A DNA stretch of 18,030 nt from Oscillospiraceae bacterium (GTDB lineage: Bacteria; Bacillota_A; Clostridia; Oscillospirales; Oscillospiraceae): the NCBI GenBank assembly GCA_017549325.1, contig JAFYVA010000105.1:1-18030 (forward strand), read 5' to 3'. Shown here one piece after another: positions 1 to 7,581 of this stretch (the stretch's first letter is position 1; each line of letters starts with the position of its first letter). Below the pieces are notes generated by a model. That model saw nothing but the letters and a program-made list of their open reading frames with translations, was not told the origin of the DNA and searched no databases. The position numbers and the translations under genes were made by a program.

Positions 1-1575
1 GGGATAATCGGTGATGGTTCCGTCTGCCAGTTCCCAGATGCGGGTGGCAAAGCGGTTGATAAAATAGCGGTCATGGCTGACGAACAGCAGTGTGCCGTCA
101 AAGGCCTCCACCGCCTCCTCGATCCACTCGCGGCTGGCGATATCCAGATGGTTGGTCGGCTCGTCGAGGATGAGGAAGTTGATCTCCTCGTCCATCAGCA
201 TACACAGCCGCAAACGGCTCATCTCTCCGCCGGAGAGGACGGACACACTCTTGAACACGTCCTCACCACGGAACTGGTAGGAGGCCAGCCGATTGCGGGC
301 ACTCTGGGTGCTCAGGTTCTTCTTGGCATAGAGCATGGTGTCCACCAGATTGCGATTGGGATCGTCAAAGGCGATGACCTGCTCAAGGTAGGCAGATCGG
401 ACAGAGGGGCCCGTCTTTACATTGCCGCTGTCGGCGCTCTCACGCCCGGTGAGGATGTTCAAAAGCGTCGTCTTGCCCGTGCCGTTCTCACCCACGAGGG
501 CAATGCGCTCGCCGCCCTCGATGCGGAGATAGATGTCGGAGAACAGGGTTCGTTCATCAAACGCCTTCGTCAGTGCCTTGATCTGCAAAATCTCATCGCC
601 GTGGAACTCGCGGCTGGCAAAGCGGGCATCCATCTTCCGTCCCTTGGTGGGTTTGGCGGTGGTGCGCATGCGCTCGATACGCTTTTCCATGCTGAAGGCA
701 CGCTTATAGAGATCATCGTTGCCCATGAAGGCCCACAGCCGCGTCCGCTCAATAGCCTCCTCCAACTGTTTGATCTTAGCCTGCTCCTTCAGATACTGCT
801 TCATCCGCTCCTGATAGCGGCGCTCTTTTTCCACCGCATAGAAGCTGTAGTTACCCGAATAGAACTCCGCCTTGCCGCCGTCGATCTCGATGATACGGGA
901 GACGGTGCGGTTGAGGAAATAGCGGTCGTGACTGATGGTCACCACCGTGCCGCGGAACTTGCGCAGGTATTCCTCCAGCCACTCCGTAGCCTGCAGATCC
1001 AGATGGTTGGTAGGCTCGTCCAACAGGAGGATATCCGTATCCTCCAGAATCAGGCGGGCCAGATTGACGCGGGTCTTTTCACCGCCGGAGAGCAGTTCAA
1101 AGAGCTGCGCGCGCATCTCGGCAGAGATATCCAGACCCGCCGCCACCTTGTTCTTGGCGGTCTGGGTATCGTAACCGCCCAGCGCCTCAAAACGAGCCGT
1201 CAGCTCGCCGTAGCGCCGCAGTACATCGTCGCTGCTCTCCCCTGCCGCCATCCGCTCGGTGAGGGCATCCATCTCCTCCTTCAGCCGCAGCATACGGCCA
1301 AAGGCCGTCTCCAGCACATCGTCCACCGTATAGCCCGCAGGATACACGGGGATCTGGGAGATTAGACCCACACGGCGGCCGGAGGCGATGGTGACTTCGC
1401 CCTCGTCGGCCTCCAGCTCACCCGTCAGCAGACGGAACACGGTACTCTTTCCGGCACCGTTGCGCCCCAGCAATCCAACGCGCTCGCCGCTGTCCACCTG
1501 AAAGGTCAGGCCATCCAATATTTTCTTTTCCAAATCGAAGGATTTGACAACATCCTTCAAGGAAATATCAACCAT
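1..1575 (-). CDS. ABC-F family ATPase (partial, C-terminus beyond window)
   Basis: Soluble ABC-F protein with two ATPase domains and no membrane segments. Members of this family bind the ribosomal E site and act in translation or in ribosome protection against antibiotics. Domain 1 shows Walker A GRNGAGKS (about residues 36-43), signature LSGGEK (about 161) and Walker B ILLLDEPTNHLDL (about 181-193). A charged helical linker (about 240-320), expected to reach the P-site tRNA, leads to domain 2 with GENGTGKTT (about 361), LSGGEMSR (about 445) and LILDEPTNHLDI (about 466). The DEPTNHLD motif in both domains is typical of ABC-F. The ATG at 1575 lies 6 bp after the murF stop, and its GGAAG ribosome binding site sits in the last murF codons, so it is the third gene of the ddl-murF operon. 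All 525 codons are open up to the left edge, so a C-terminal extension cannot be judged. I cannot tell a housekeeping member (YdiF/Uup-like) from a resistance member; the context favours housekeeping. Confidence 0.93.
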   Translation of the reverse strand, partial: MVDISLKDVVKSFDLEKKILDGLTFQVDSGERVGLLGRNGAGKSTVFRLLTGELEADEGEVTIASGRRVGLISQIPVYPAGYTVDDVLETAFGRMLRLKEEMDALTERMAAGESSDDVLRRYGELTARFEALGGYDTQTAKNKVAAGLDISAEMRAQLFELLSGGEKTRVNLARLILEDTDILLLDEPTNHLDLQATEWLEEYLRKFRGTVVTISHDRYFLNRTVSRIIEIDGGKAEFYSGNYSFYAVEKERRYQERMKQYLKEQAKIKQLEEAIERTRLWAFMGNDDLYKRAFSMEKRIERMRTTAKPTKGRKMDARFASREFHGDEILQIKALTKAFDERTLFSDIYLRIEGGERIALVGENGTGKTTLLNILTGRESADSGNVKTGPSVRSAYLEQVIAFDDPNRNLVDTMLYAKKNLSTQSARNRLASYQFRGEDVFKSVSVLSGGEMSRLRLCMLMDEEINFLILDEPTNHLDIASREWIEEAVEAFDGTLLFVSHDRYFINRFATRIWELADGTITDYP

Positions 1576-1581
1576 TTTTTA

Positions 1582-2931
1582 CTATTCTTCCAGTTTCTTT
1601 ACAATTTTCGGAAAGTCCATAGCATGGGATGCCTTCACCAGCACCGCCGTTCCGTCGGTGAACCGGGCGAGGATCGTCTCCATAGCCTCCTCCTTCGTGG
1701 CAAACCACAACGCTGCAGGATTGCCCTCGACGATGGCGCGGGACTTCTCACCCACTGCCACCACGGTGTCAATGCCCAGAGAGGCCGTCAGCGCACCGAT
1801 CTCGCGGTGTGCCTGCCCCGTCAGCTCACCCAGCTCGCCCATGTCACCCAGTACAGCCATACGGCGGGGCACATCGGTCTTGGCAAGGGTCTCCAGCGCC
1901 TGTGCCATGGCCTGCGGATTGGCGTTGTAGCAATCGTCGATGATAAGGCGATCACCGCGGCGTACCACGCGCATGCGGCTACCCACAGAGGTATAGGCGG
2001 CAATGCCACGGATGATCTCCTCGGCACTGAGGCCCAGACGCTCACCCACCGCCACCGCCATGGTGGCAGGATAGATCATAAAGGCGCCGGGAGACGGGAT
2101 ATGCACGCGGTAGCTGCACTTCGCCGTGGTGATGGTGCAGTCCATCCCCTCAATGCCCCGCTCTACGATATCCGTTGCACGGACATGGCAGTTCTCCCCC
2201 GCGCCGCACAGCACCGTTTCAAAGGGGAGCTTCAGCTCACGCAGCAGCGCATCGTCACCGTTGAGAACGGCAAGGCCCTCTTTGCTGAGGTTATCGAAAA
2301 TTTCGCACTTGGCCTGCAGGATACCCAGCCGTGTGCCGCCCAGATTCTCCACATGGGCGTCGCCCACATTGGTGATGATGGCCACATTGGGTCGCACCAT
2401 CTCGCCGAGATACCGAATCTCATCGAAATGATTCATACCCGTTTCGATCACAGCAGCCTCATGCTCATCACCGAGGCGCAGCAGCGACTGAGGTGTACCG
2501 ATGGCATTGTTGAAATTGGCCTCGGTTTTCAGTGTGGAAAACTTCTGCGCCAGCACCGATGCCACCATCTCCTTCGTGGTGGTCTTGCCGGCAGAACCGG
2601 TGATCTGTACCATGGGGATGGGGAACTGGCTGCGATGCCAGGAGGCCAGCGCCTTCAGGGCCAGAAGGGTATCCTCCACCAGAATGTAGAACTTCCCCTC
2701 CACCGTATCAAAGGGCAGCTTCGAGGTAAAACAGCCAGCAGCGCCGTTTTTCAGCGCCATGTCGATATAATCATGGCCGTCAAATCGCTCGCCCACCAGC
2801 GGGATAAAGAGTGAACCCTCTTCAATCTTGCGGCTGTCGGTGGTAATGGCGCAGACCTGTGCCGCAGCGTCACCCTGCAGCAGAGCACCCTTCACCGCAA
2901 GGCAAACATCCATAACGCTATATGTTCTCAT
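1582..2931 (-). CDS. murF: UDP-N-acetylmuramoyl-tripeptide--D-alanyl-D-alanine ligase MurF
   Basis: Cytoplasmic Mur ligase that uses ATP to join D-Ala-D-Ala to UDP-MurNAc-tripeptide, completing the pentapeptide precursor of peptidoglycan. The product is 449 aa, a normal MurF length. Seen in order: the N-terminal substrate domain with TDSRKIEEGSLFIPL (31-45), the ATP-binding loop TGSAGKTTTKEM (111-122), NNAIGTPQSLLRL (141-153), the ETGMNHF segment (163-169), LQAKCEIF around Lys208 where the family carries a carbamylated lysine, NGDD (224-227), and a C-terminal DDCYNANP motif. The frame is open further upstream, but the start at 2931 is preferred because it overlaps the ddl stop as ATGA, has an AAGGTGG ribosome binding site 7 nt upstream, and begins MRTYS as MurF should. 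It is coupled to ddl, whose product it uses. Confidence 0.96.
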   Translation of the reverse strand: MRTYSVMDVCLAVKGALLQGDAAAQVCAITTDSRKIEEGSLFIPLVGERFDGHDYIDMALKNGAAGCFTSKLPFDTVEGKFYILVEDTLLALKALASWHRSQFPIPMVQITGSAGKTTTKEMVASVLAQKFSTLKTEANFNNAIGTPQSLLRLGDEHEAAVIETGMNHFDEIRYLGEMVRPNVAIITNVGDAHVENLGGTRLGILQAKCEIFDNLSKEGLAVLNGDDALLRELKLPFETVLCGAGENCHVRATDIVERGIEGMDCTITTAKCSYRVHIPSPGAFMIYPATMAVAVGERLGLSAEEIIRGIAAYTSVGSRMRVVRRGDRLIIDDCYNANPQAMAQALETLAKTDVPRRMAVLGDMGELGELTGQAHREIGALTASLGIDTVVAVGEKSRAIVEGNPAALWFATKEEAMETILARFTDGTAVLVKASHAMDFPKIVKKLEE

Positions 2932-3989
2932 GCCCGCTCCACCTTTCTCACCTCGATGGAATCCAGCACGATCTTCTCGCACAGGTCAGCATAGCTGATA
3001 CCGACAGCGGCGGCCTCCTGCGGCACAAGGCTGGTGGGGGTCATACCGGGCAGGGTGTTGATCTCCAGACACCAGCCGTTGCCCTCGCTGTCGAGGATGA
3101 AGTCGGCGCGGGAATAGACGCTCAGACCCAGACCCTTGTGCAGACGCACAGCCATCTCGCCCAGCTGGCGCTGCTCTTCGGCCGTAATAGGAGCGGGACA
3201 GATCTCCACAGCGCCGCCCTTCTGGTACTTGGATTCATAGTCGAAATACTCGCCCTTGGGGATGATCTCCACGGCAGGCAGGTAGGTATCGCCCAGTACG
3301 GCCACATTGATCTCGCGGCCGTAGATCTTCTTCTCCACCACCACATGGCCGCCGAAGGACAGCAGCTCACGGAGGGCCTTGTCCAGCTCTTCCTTGGTAT
3401 CGGGCAGCGCAACGCCGATGGAGCTGCCGCCGTTGACCACCTTTACAGCACAGGGGACTTCCAGCTTCTCCACCAGAGCGGGGATATCGGCTTCGGTATA
3501 GTGTACATCGTGCCACGGGGCGGTGCGGATACCGAGGGTATCCATCATATGCTTGGTGACGGACTTATCCATCGCCATGCCGCTGCTCAGATAGTTCGAG
3601 CCGGTGTAGGGCACGCCCAGCAGATCAAGGGTCGCCTGAATACGGCCATCTTCACCGTTGGCGCCGTGCATGGCCAGAAACACCACATCTGCCATGGCAC
3701 AGACGCGCAGCACATCCTTGCCGATCAAAGAGGGGCTCTTGTCCTTGCGGGAGGCGCGGACGGCCTCCAGATCGGGAGCCACCGCCTCGATGGCGGCGTG
3801 ACCCAACAGGCCGTCGGGCTCGTCGAAGATGGTTGCCAAGTCTCCGGTATAGTCCTCAAGACCCATGAACATATCCACAAAAATGGCCTTGTGCCCCTTT
3901 TCACGAAGGGCGCGGCAAATTCCACTGCCGCTGACGAGGCCAACATGACGCTCCGTGCAAAAGCCGCCGGATAACACAACAATCTTCAT
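2928..3989 (-). CDS. ddl: D-alanine--D-alanine ligase
   Basis: ATP-grasp enzyme that makes the D-Ala-D-Ala dipeptide for peptidoglycan in the cytoplasm. It is 353 aa, versus about 306 for E. coli DdlB; the extra length lies mostly in a segment at about residues 42-95, before the MHGANGEDG motif (108-116). By comparison with DdlB, the catalytic set appears complete: Glu13 in GGFCTER, Ser189 in GGSSIG, Tyr255 in YESKY, Arg294, Asp296, and the metal ligands Glu309 and Asn311 in EINTLPGM. The Lys-Tyr pair in the omega loop is the D-Ala-D-Ala form, not the D-lactate (VanA-like) form. The start at 3989 is chosen because it begins MKIVVLSGG and has GAGAGGA about 8 nt upstream; an in-frame ATG at 4082 would lie upstream of the -10 box. 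First gene of ddl-murF-ABC-F, with its own promoter. Confidence 0.96.
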   Translation of the reverse strand: MKIVVLSGGFCTERHVGLVSGSGICRALREKGHKAIFVDMFMGLEDYTGDLATIFDEPDGLLGHAAIEAVAPDLEAVRASRKDKSPSLIGKDVLRVCAMADVVFLAMHGANGEDGRIQATLDLLGVPYTGSNYLSSGMAMDKSVTKHMMDTLGIRTAPWHDVHYTEADIPALVEKLEVPCAVKVVNGGSSIGVALPDTKEELDKALRELLSFGGHVVVEKKIYGREINVAVLGDTYLPAVEIIPKGEYFDYESKYQKGGAVEICPAPITAEEQRQLGEMAVRLHKGLGLSVYSRADFILDSEGNGWCLEINTLPGMTPTSLVPQEAAAVGISYADLCEKIVLDSIEVRKVERA

Positions 3990-4050
3990 CCGCTTTTCCT
4001 CTCTTTCACCCGGCCAAAGCCGAGAACAAAACATACGATTACAATGTATC

Positions 4051-4079
4051 AGTATATCATATTCTCTCGCCGATGACAA
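4051..4079 (-). promoter_or_regulatory. sigma-A promoter of ddl-murF-ABC-F
   Basis: On the minus strand, TTGTCA (4079-4074), a 17-bp spacer and TATACT (4056-4051). The predicted transcript start is near 4044, giving a leader of about 55 nt before ddl. It lies just downstream of the glnS terminator, so the operon is separately transcribed. Confidence 0.8.
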
Positions 4080-4105
4080 CATTCTTTTGCGGTGACGGCG
4101 GCAAG

Positions 4106-4141
4106 AAAAAACCGCCCCAAGCGTTGACTCGGAGCGGTTTT
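4106..4141 (-). terminator. Rho-independent terminator after glnS
   Basis: Arms at 4108-4121 and 4128-4141 pair over 14 bp (two G-T wobbles) around a 6-nt loop. On the minus strand the stem runs directly into six T residues (complement of 4106-4111). It starts 8 nt after the glnS stop. Confidence 0.92.
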
Positions 4142-4149
4142 GGCAATGT

Positions 4150-5889
4150 TTACTTCTTAAAGCTGTCCTTCAAAGACACGCTGCGGTTAAAGACCATGTG
4201 CTCGGCACTGCTGTCGCGGTTATCGAGGCAGAAGTAACCCATACGCATGAACTGGAAGGTGGGTGCATTGATACCGGTGCGGTTTTCCACCTTGTCGAAG
4301 TCGGCTGCCACGCGGGCCATCTCAGGCTCCACCTTGCAGCCCTGCAGCACCGTCAGGCTCTCGGGATTGAGGCAATCGAGGAAGTTCTTGTCGGGGCCGT
4401 CGGGCTGGGCATCGGAGAAGAGGTTGTCGTACAGACGCACCTCAGCGTCGAGGCAGTTGTTGGCATCCACCCAGTGGATGGTGGCACCCTTGACCTTGCG
4501 GCCGTCGGCAGGATTGCCGCCGCGGGACTCGGGATCGTACTCGCAGAGAACCTCCACCACATTGCCGTTTTCATCCTTCACGCAGCCGGTGCAGCGGATG
4601 AGATAGGTACCCTTCAGGCGGCACTCAAGGCCACCGGGGGTGAGGCGCTTATACTTGGGGATGGGCTCCTCCATAAAGTCATCAGCCTCGATCCACAGGT
4701 TGCGGGAGAAGGTGATCTCGTGGGTGCCCTGAGCAGGATCGGTGGGGTTGTTCTCCACGGAGAACGTCTCACTCTGACCCTCGGGGTAGTTGGTGACCGT
4801 CAGCTTCACGGGATTCAGCACGGCCATGGTACGCTCGGCGGTGGCGTTGAGATCCTCGCGCAGGCAGTACTCCAGCGTACCGTACTCGATGACGCTGGGT
4901 GTCTTACCCACACCGATCATCTCGCAGAAATTGCGGATGGAGCGAGCGGTATAACCGCGGCGGCGCAGGCCACACAGGGTGGGCATACGGGGATCGTCCC
5001 AGCCGGAGACGCGGTTCTCCTCCACCAGCTGGCGGAGCTTACGCTTGGACATGACGGTGTGGTCGATGCCGAGGCGGGCGAACTCGATCTGGCGGGGCTT
5101 GTGGTAGGGGATGGAAACATTGTTCACCACCCAGTCGTACAGAGGACGGTGATCCTCATACTCCAGAGAGCACAGGCTGTGGGTGATACCCTCCAGTGCG
5201 TCCTGAATGGGGTGAGCAAAGTCATACATGGGGAACACGCACCAGCGGGTACCCTGACGGTGATGCTCAATGAAACGGATGCGGTAGATGACGGGATCGC
5301 GCATATTGAAATTGCCGGAGGCAAGGTCGATCTTGGCGCGGAGCGTCATCTTGCCCTCCTCCACCTCACCGGCGATCATCTTACGGAACAGCTCGCGGTT
5401 CTCCTCAATGGGACGGTCACGGTAGGGGGACACGGCGGGAATACCCACATCGCCGCGGTTGGCGCGGAACTCCTCGGGCGTCAGCTCGCAGACATAGGCC
5501 AGTCCCTTGTCGATCAGCTCGAAGGCGTACTCCAGCGTCTTTTCAAAATAGTCCGAACCGTAGTAGAAGCGGTCACCCCAGTCGAAGCCCAGCCAGTGGA
5601 TATCCTGCTGGATGGCGTCGACGTACTCGGTATCCTCCTTGGCGGGGTTGGTGTCATCCATACGCAGGTTGCACAGGCCGCCATACTTCTCAGCCGTGCC
5701 GAAGTCGATGCACAAAGCCTTGCAGTGACCGATGTGCAGATAGCCGTTGGGCTCAGGGGGGAAACGGGTGTGAACGGTCATACCCTGGAACTGACCACCC
5801 TCTGCGATGTCCTCGTCAATAAAATTGTGAATGAAGTTTTTGCTCTCGGAAACCTCGACGGTCTCGGGGGTCTTCATTTCCTCGGTCAT
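4150..5889 (-). CDS. glnS: Glutaminyl-tRNA synthetase
   Basis: Class I synthetase that charges tRNA-Gln with glutamine. The product is 579 aa (E. coli GlnRS is 554). The HIGH motif appears as PEPNGYLHIGH (45-55), the KMSKS loop as VMSKRKL (279-285), and the C-terminal beta-barrel anticodon domain carries ADGRKVKG followed by TIHWVDA, a hallmark that separates GlnRS from bacterial GluRS. The start at 5889 follows a strong AAGGAG site; the in-frame ATG at 5925 has no such site and would fall only about 10 nt after the predicted transcript start. The gene is bounded by its own promoter and terminator. Many Firmicutes lack GlnRS and make Gln-tRNA by the GluRS plus GatCAB route, so this gene suggests direct charging; the family is thought to have spread among bacteria by transfer. 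Whether gatCAB is also present cannot be seen here. Confidence 0.97.
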   Translation of the reverse strand: MTEEMKTPETVEVSESKNFIHNFIDEDIAEGGQFQGMTVHTRFPPEPNGYLHIGHCKALCIDFGTAEKYGGLCNLRMDDTNPAKEDTEYVDAIQQDIHWLGFDWGDRFYYGSDYFEKTLEYAFELIDKGLAYVCELTPEEFRANRGDVGIPAVSPYRDRPIEENRELFRKMIAGEVEEGKMTLRAKIDLASGNFNMRDPVIYRIRFIEHHRQGTRWCVFPMYDFAHPIQDALEGITHSLCSLEYEDHRPLYDWVVNNVSIPYHKPRQIEFARLGIDHTVMSKRKLRQLVEENRVSGWDDPRMPTLCGLRRRGYTARSIRNFCEMIGVGKTPSVIEYGTLEYCLREDLNATAERTMAVLNPVKLTVTNYPEGQSETFSVENNPTDPAQGTHEITFSRNLWIEADDFMEEPIPKYKRLTPGGLECRLKGTYLIRCTGCVKDENGNVVEVLCEYDPESRGGNPADGRKVKGATIHWVDANNCLDAEVRLYDNLFSDAQPDGPDKNFLDCLNPESLTVLQGCKVEPEMARVAADFDKVENRTGINAPTFQFMRMGYFCLDNRDSSAEHMVFNRSVSLKDSFKK

Positions 5890-5917
5890 TTTCTCACACT
5901 CCTTGTAAACAGTATTA

Positions 5918-5936
5918 TTTGGCACAAAATGCCGAA
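5918..5936 (-). promoter_or_regulatory. Inverted repeat at the glnS transcript start
   Basis: On the plus strand TTTGGCA (5918-5924), a 5-nt gap and TGCCGAA (5930-5936), pairing at 6 of 7 positions. It begins 5 nt after the -10 box, covering the predicted +1. It could be an operator or a 5'-end hairpin; no T run follows, so it is not a terminator. Confidence 0.35.
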
Positions 5937-5941
5937 TTGAT

Positions 5942-5970
5942 ATTATACGCTATAAATGCTGTGATTGCAA
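5942..5970 (-). promoter_or_regulatory. sigma-A promoter of glnS
   Basis: On the minus strand TTGCAA (5970-5965), a 17-bp spacer and the perfect -10 box TATAAT (5947-5942). The -35 box lies only 7 nt after the rnmV stop. The expected leader is about 46 nt, too short for a T-box riboswitch. Confidence 0.85.
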
Positions 5971-5977
5971 GGCTTTT

Positions 5978-6553
5978 TCACAACTGCTCCCACTCTTCCC
6001 GGGTCAGAAGCAGATTCAGCGCCTCCAGCAGCCCTTTCGTGCTGATATGCCGGGGCAGTTTCAGCTCTTTCACCAGTGCCGCCCGCTTTTCGGCAGAGCC
6101 GGGACCGATGAGTCCCTTGTCCATCAGATCGGCGTTGGTGATGCCTGCACTCGGACGGACACTGTCCTCTCCTTCAAAGGTGGCGCCGCAGCGGCGCAGA
6201 GACTCCAGAAGCTGCTGCGGGCTCATGCCCTCCACGCCCAGTTTTCCCTCTTTTCCGCCCTTTTTCTTGCGTTTCTCCTTCCCCAGCACATCGGGGATAT
6301 AGGCCTGCTTGATGGCCTCCGGCGGCAGGGCGCCCTTGAGATAGTTGCGGATGACAAAACCGGCACCGTCGGGGTCGGTCAGCAGGATGAGGCCCTGTTT
6401 TTCGGCAAGGCGGCGGAGATAGTCCAACTTGGATTTGTCGTTGAACACGCCAAAGCCCTCGGTGGTGATGACGGTGGCATCCACCACCTGCAAAAGGGTA
6501 TTTTTATCGTAGCGGCCCTCCACTACGATGACCTCACGGATCTTCGGTTTCAT
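5978..6553 (-). CDS. rnmV: Ribonuclease M5-like Toprim protein (DUF4093 family)
   Basis: Toprim-fold nuclease; RNase M5 matures 5S rRNA in Firmicutes. The product is 191 aa, the usual size. The Toprim catalytic residues are visible as Glu12 in VVEGRYD and as Asp60 and Asp62 in LLTDPDGAG. The segment IPDVLGKEKRKKK (86-98) followed by GKLGVEGM (103-110) matches the RnmV layout but with a lysine-rich loop that is longer than in Bacillus. The C-terminal part is the DUF4093 helical domain of clostridial members. The start ATG overlaps the holA stop as ATGA with an AGGTGG site just upstream, so it is translationally coupled. Activity on 5S precursor is inferred from family membership. The gene is third in comEC-holA-rnmV, and I see no terminator between it and glnS. 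Confidence 0.85.
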   Translation of the reverse strand: MKPKIREVIVVEGRYDKNTLLQVVDATVITTEGFGVFNDKSKLDYLRRLAEKQGLILLTDPDGAGFVIRNYLKGALPPEAIKQAYIPDVLGKEKRKKKGGKEGKLGVEGMSPQQLLESLRRCGATFEGEDSVRPSAGITNADLMDKGLIGPGSAEKRAALVKELKLPRHISTKGLLEALNLLLTREEWEQL

Positions 6554-7581
6554 CGGCCACCTGCCAATTCCATCAAAAAGACCTTCAGCTCACTCTCGGC
6601 GTTGATGCCCTTCTCACTCTTCATGCGCCGATCCAGCGTCTGGGCGCGGCGCAGGGCATCGGAACACCAGCGGCGGTTCACACGGCGGGCCGCCTGCATC
6701 AGCAGTTTGGCCGGATAGTCCGAGGTCATACGCCACAAATCCTTCAGCCAGAAGCGGTCTTTGCCCTGATCGAGGGCGATGCGGGCGGTGTAGAGACGGC
6801 GCAGCTCCTTACCTAAGGTGGCCAGAATGGCTACGGGCTCGGTCTGCATCCGCAGGAGCTCCGACAGCACCGTGGCTGCCTTGTCAAACTCTCCCGCCGT
6901 CACGGCGTTGGTAATATCGAAGATCTTGGCATCGAGAATGGGTGCTGCCACGGCGTTGATATCGTCGATGGTGATCATTTCACCCTTGGCGAATGCACCG
7001 ATCTTCTCGATCTCGGGTACCAAATCGCCCATCAGCGTACCGCAGGTGAACAGGAGATGGTCAGCGGCAGGGCCGTCGATGTCGTGGCCCAACGCCTTGA
7101 ATCGGCGGCGCAGCCAGTTCACCAGCGCTCCCCGCTCCTGCTGCAGGAAGGCAACTTCCACCGCATACTCATCCAGTGCGGTACAGAGCTTTTTCATCTT
7201 CTTGTCACGCTTATACTCCACCGACTCGTACAGCAGCACCAGCGTGCAGTACTCGGGGAAGGTCTCCAGCATGGCGATGAATGCCGTGCGCCCGCGCTCA
7301 TCCAGCTTGAAGATGTCCCAATCCTCCACCACCACCAGCGTGTGCTGTGCCATCATGGGCATGGCCTCCACCACCTCGGTGAGGTCTTCCACAGACAAGC
7401 CCTTGCCCACGACACGGTGATAGTTAAACTCCTCAAAAGAGGGCTCTACGAGTGCTTCGCGCACCTTGTCGAGATTGGCGTTTTTCAGATACCGCTCCTC
7501 GCCATAAAAGATATAGAGATTGCGCAGTGCCTCGGACTTCAAGTCCCCTTGCAGCGTAGTATATCCCTTGTCAGCGGCCAT
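6550..7581 (-). CDS. holA: DNA polymerase III subunit delta
   Basis: Delta subunit of the clamp loader, which opens the beta sliding clamp at replication forks. The product is 343 aa, the usual size for HolA. The N-terminal LYIFYGEERYL segment (22-32) is typical, followed by VVVEDWDIFK and the domain that ends in the conserved helical collar region (NVTAGEF-like and LRRAQTLDRRMK segments). The family has no working Walker A motif and none is seen here. The start at 7581 is set by GGAGGTG six nt upstream; the frame is open to 7641, but that extension lies inside comEC. The first 11 bp overlap the end of comEC. The comEC-holA order is very common in Firmicutes. Confidence 0.92.
   Translation of the reverse strand: MAADKGYTTLQGDLKSEALRNLYIFYGEERYLKNANLDKVREALVEPSFEEFNYHRVVGKGLSVEDLTEVVEAMPMMAQHTLVVVEDWDIFKLDERGRTAFIAMLETFPEYCTLVLLYESVEYKRDKKMKKLCTALDEYAVEVAFLQQERGALVNWLRRRFKALGHDIDGPAADHLLFTCGTLMGDLVPEIEKIGAFAKGEMITIDDINAVAAPILDAKIFDITNAVTAGEFDKAATVLSELLRMQTEPVAILATLGKELRRLYTARIALDQGKDRFWLKDLWRMTSDYPAKLLMQAARRVNRRWCSDALRRAQTLDRRMKSEKGINAESELKVFLMELAGGR

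Noticed and set aside
73..1365. 430-codon open frame on the plus strand
   Set aside because: Antisense to the ABC-F gene, whose two sets of ATPase motifs are unmistakable.
3990..4082. Upstream extension of Ddl to the ATG at 4082
   Set aside because: That start would lie upstream of the -35/-10 boxes and adds residues unlike Ddl; the ATG at 3989 has a good ribosome binding site.
5890..5935. T-box riboswitch upstream of glnS
   Set aside because: The leader is only about 46 nt by the promoter call, with no T-box sequence or antiterminator; far too short.
4198..5940. 580-codon open frame on the plus strand
   Set aside because: Antisense shadow of glnS, with no family motif and crossing the glnS promoter.
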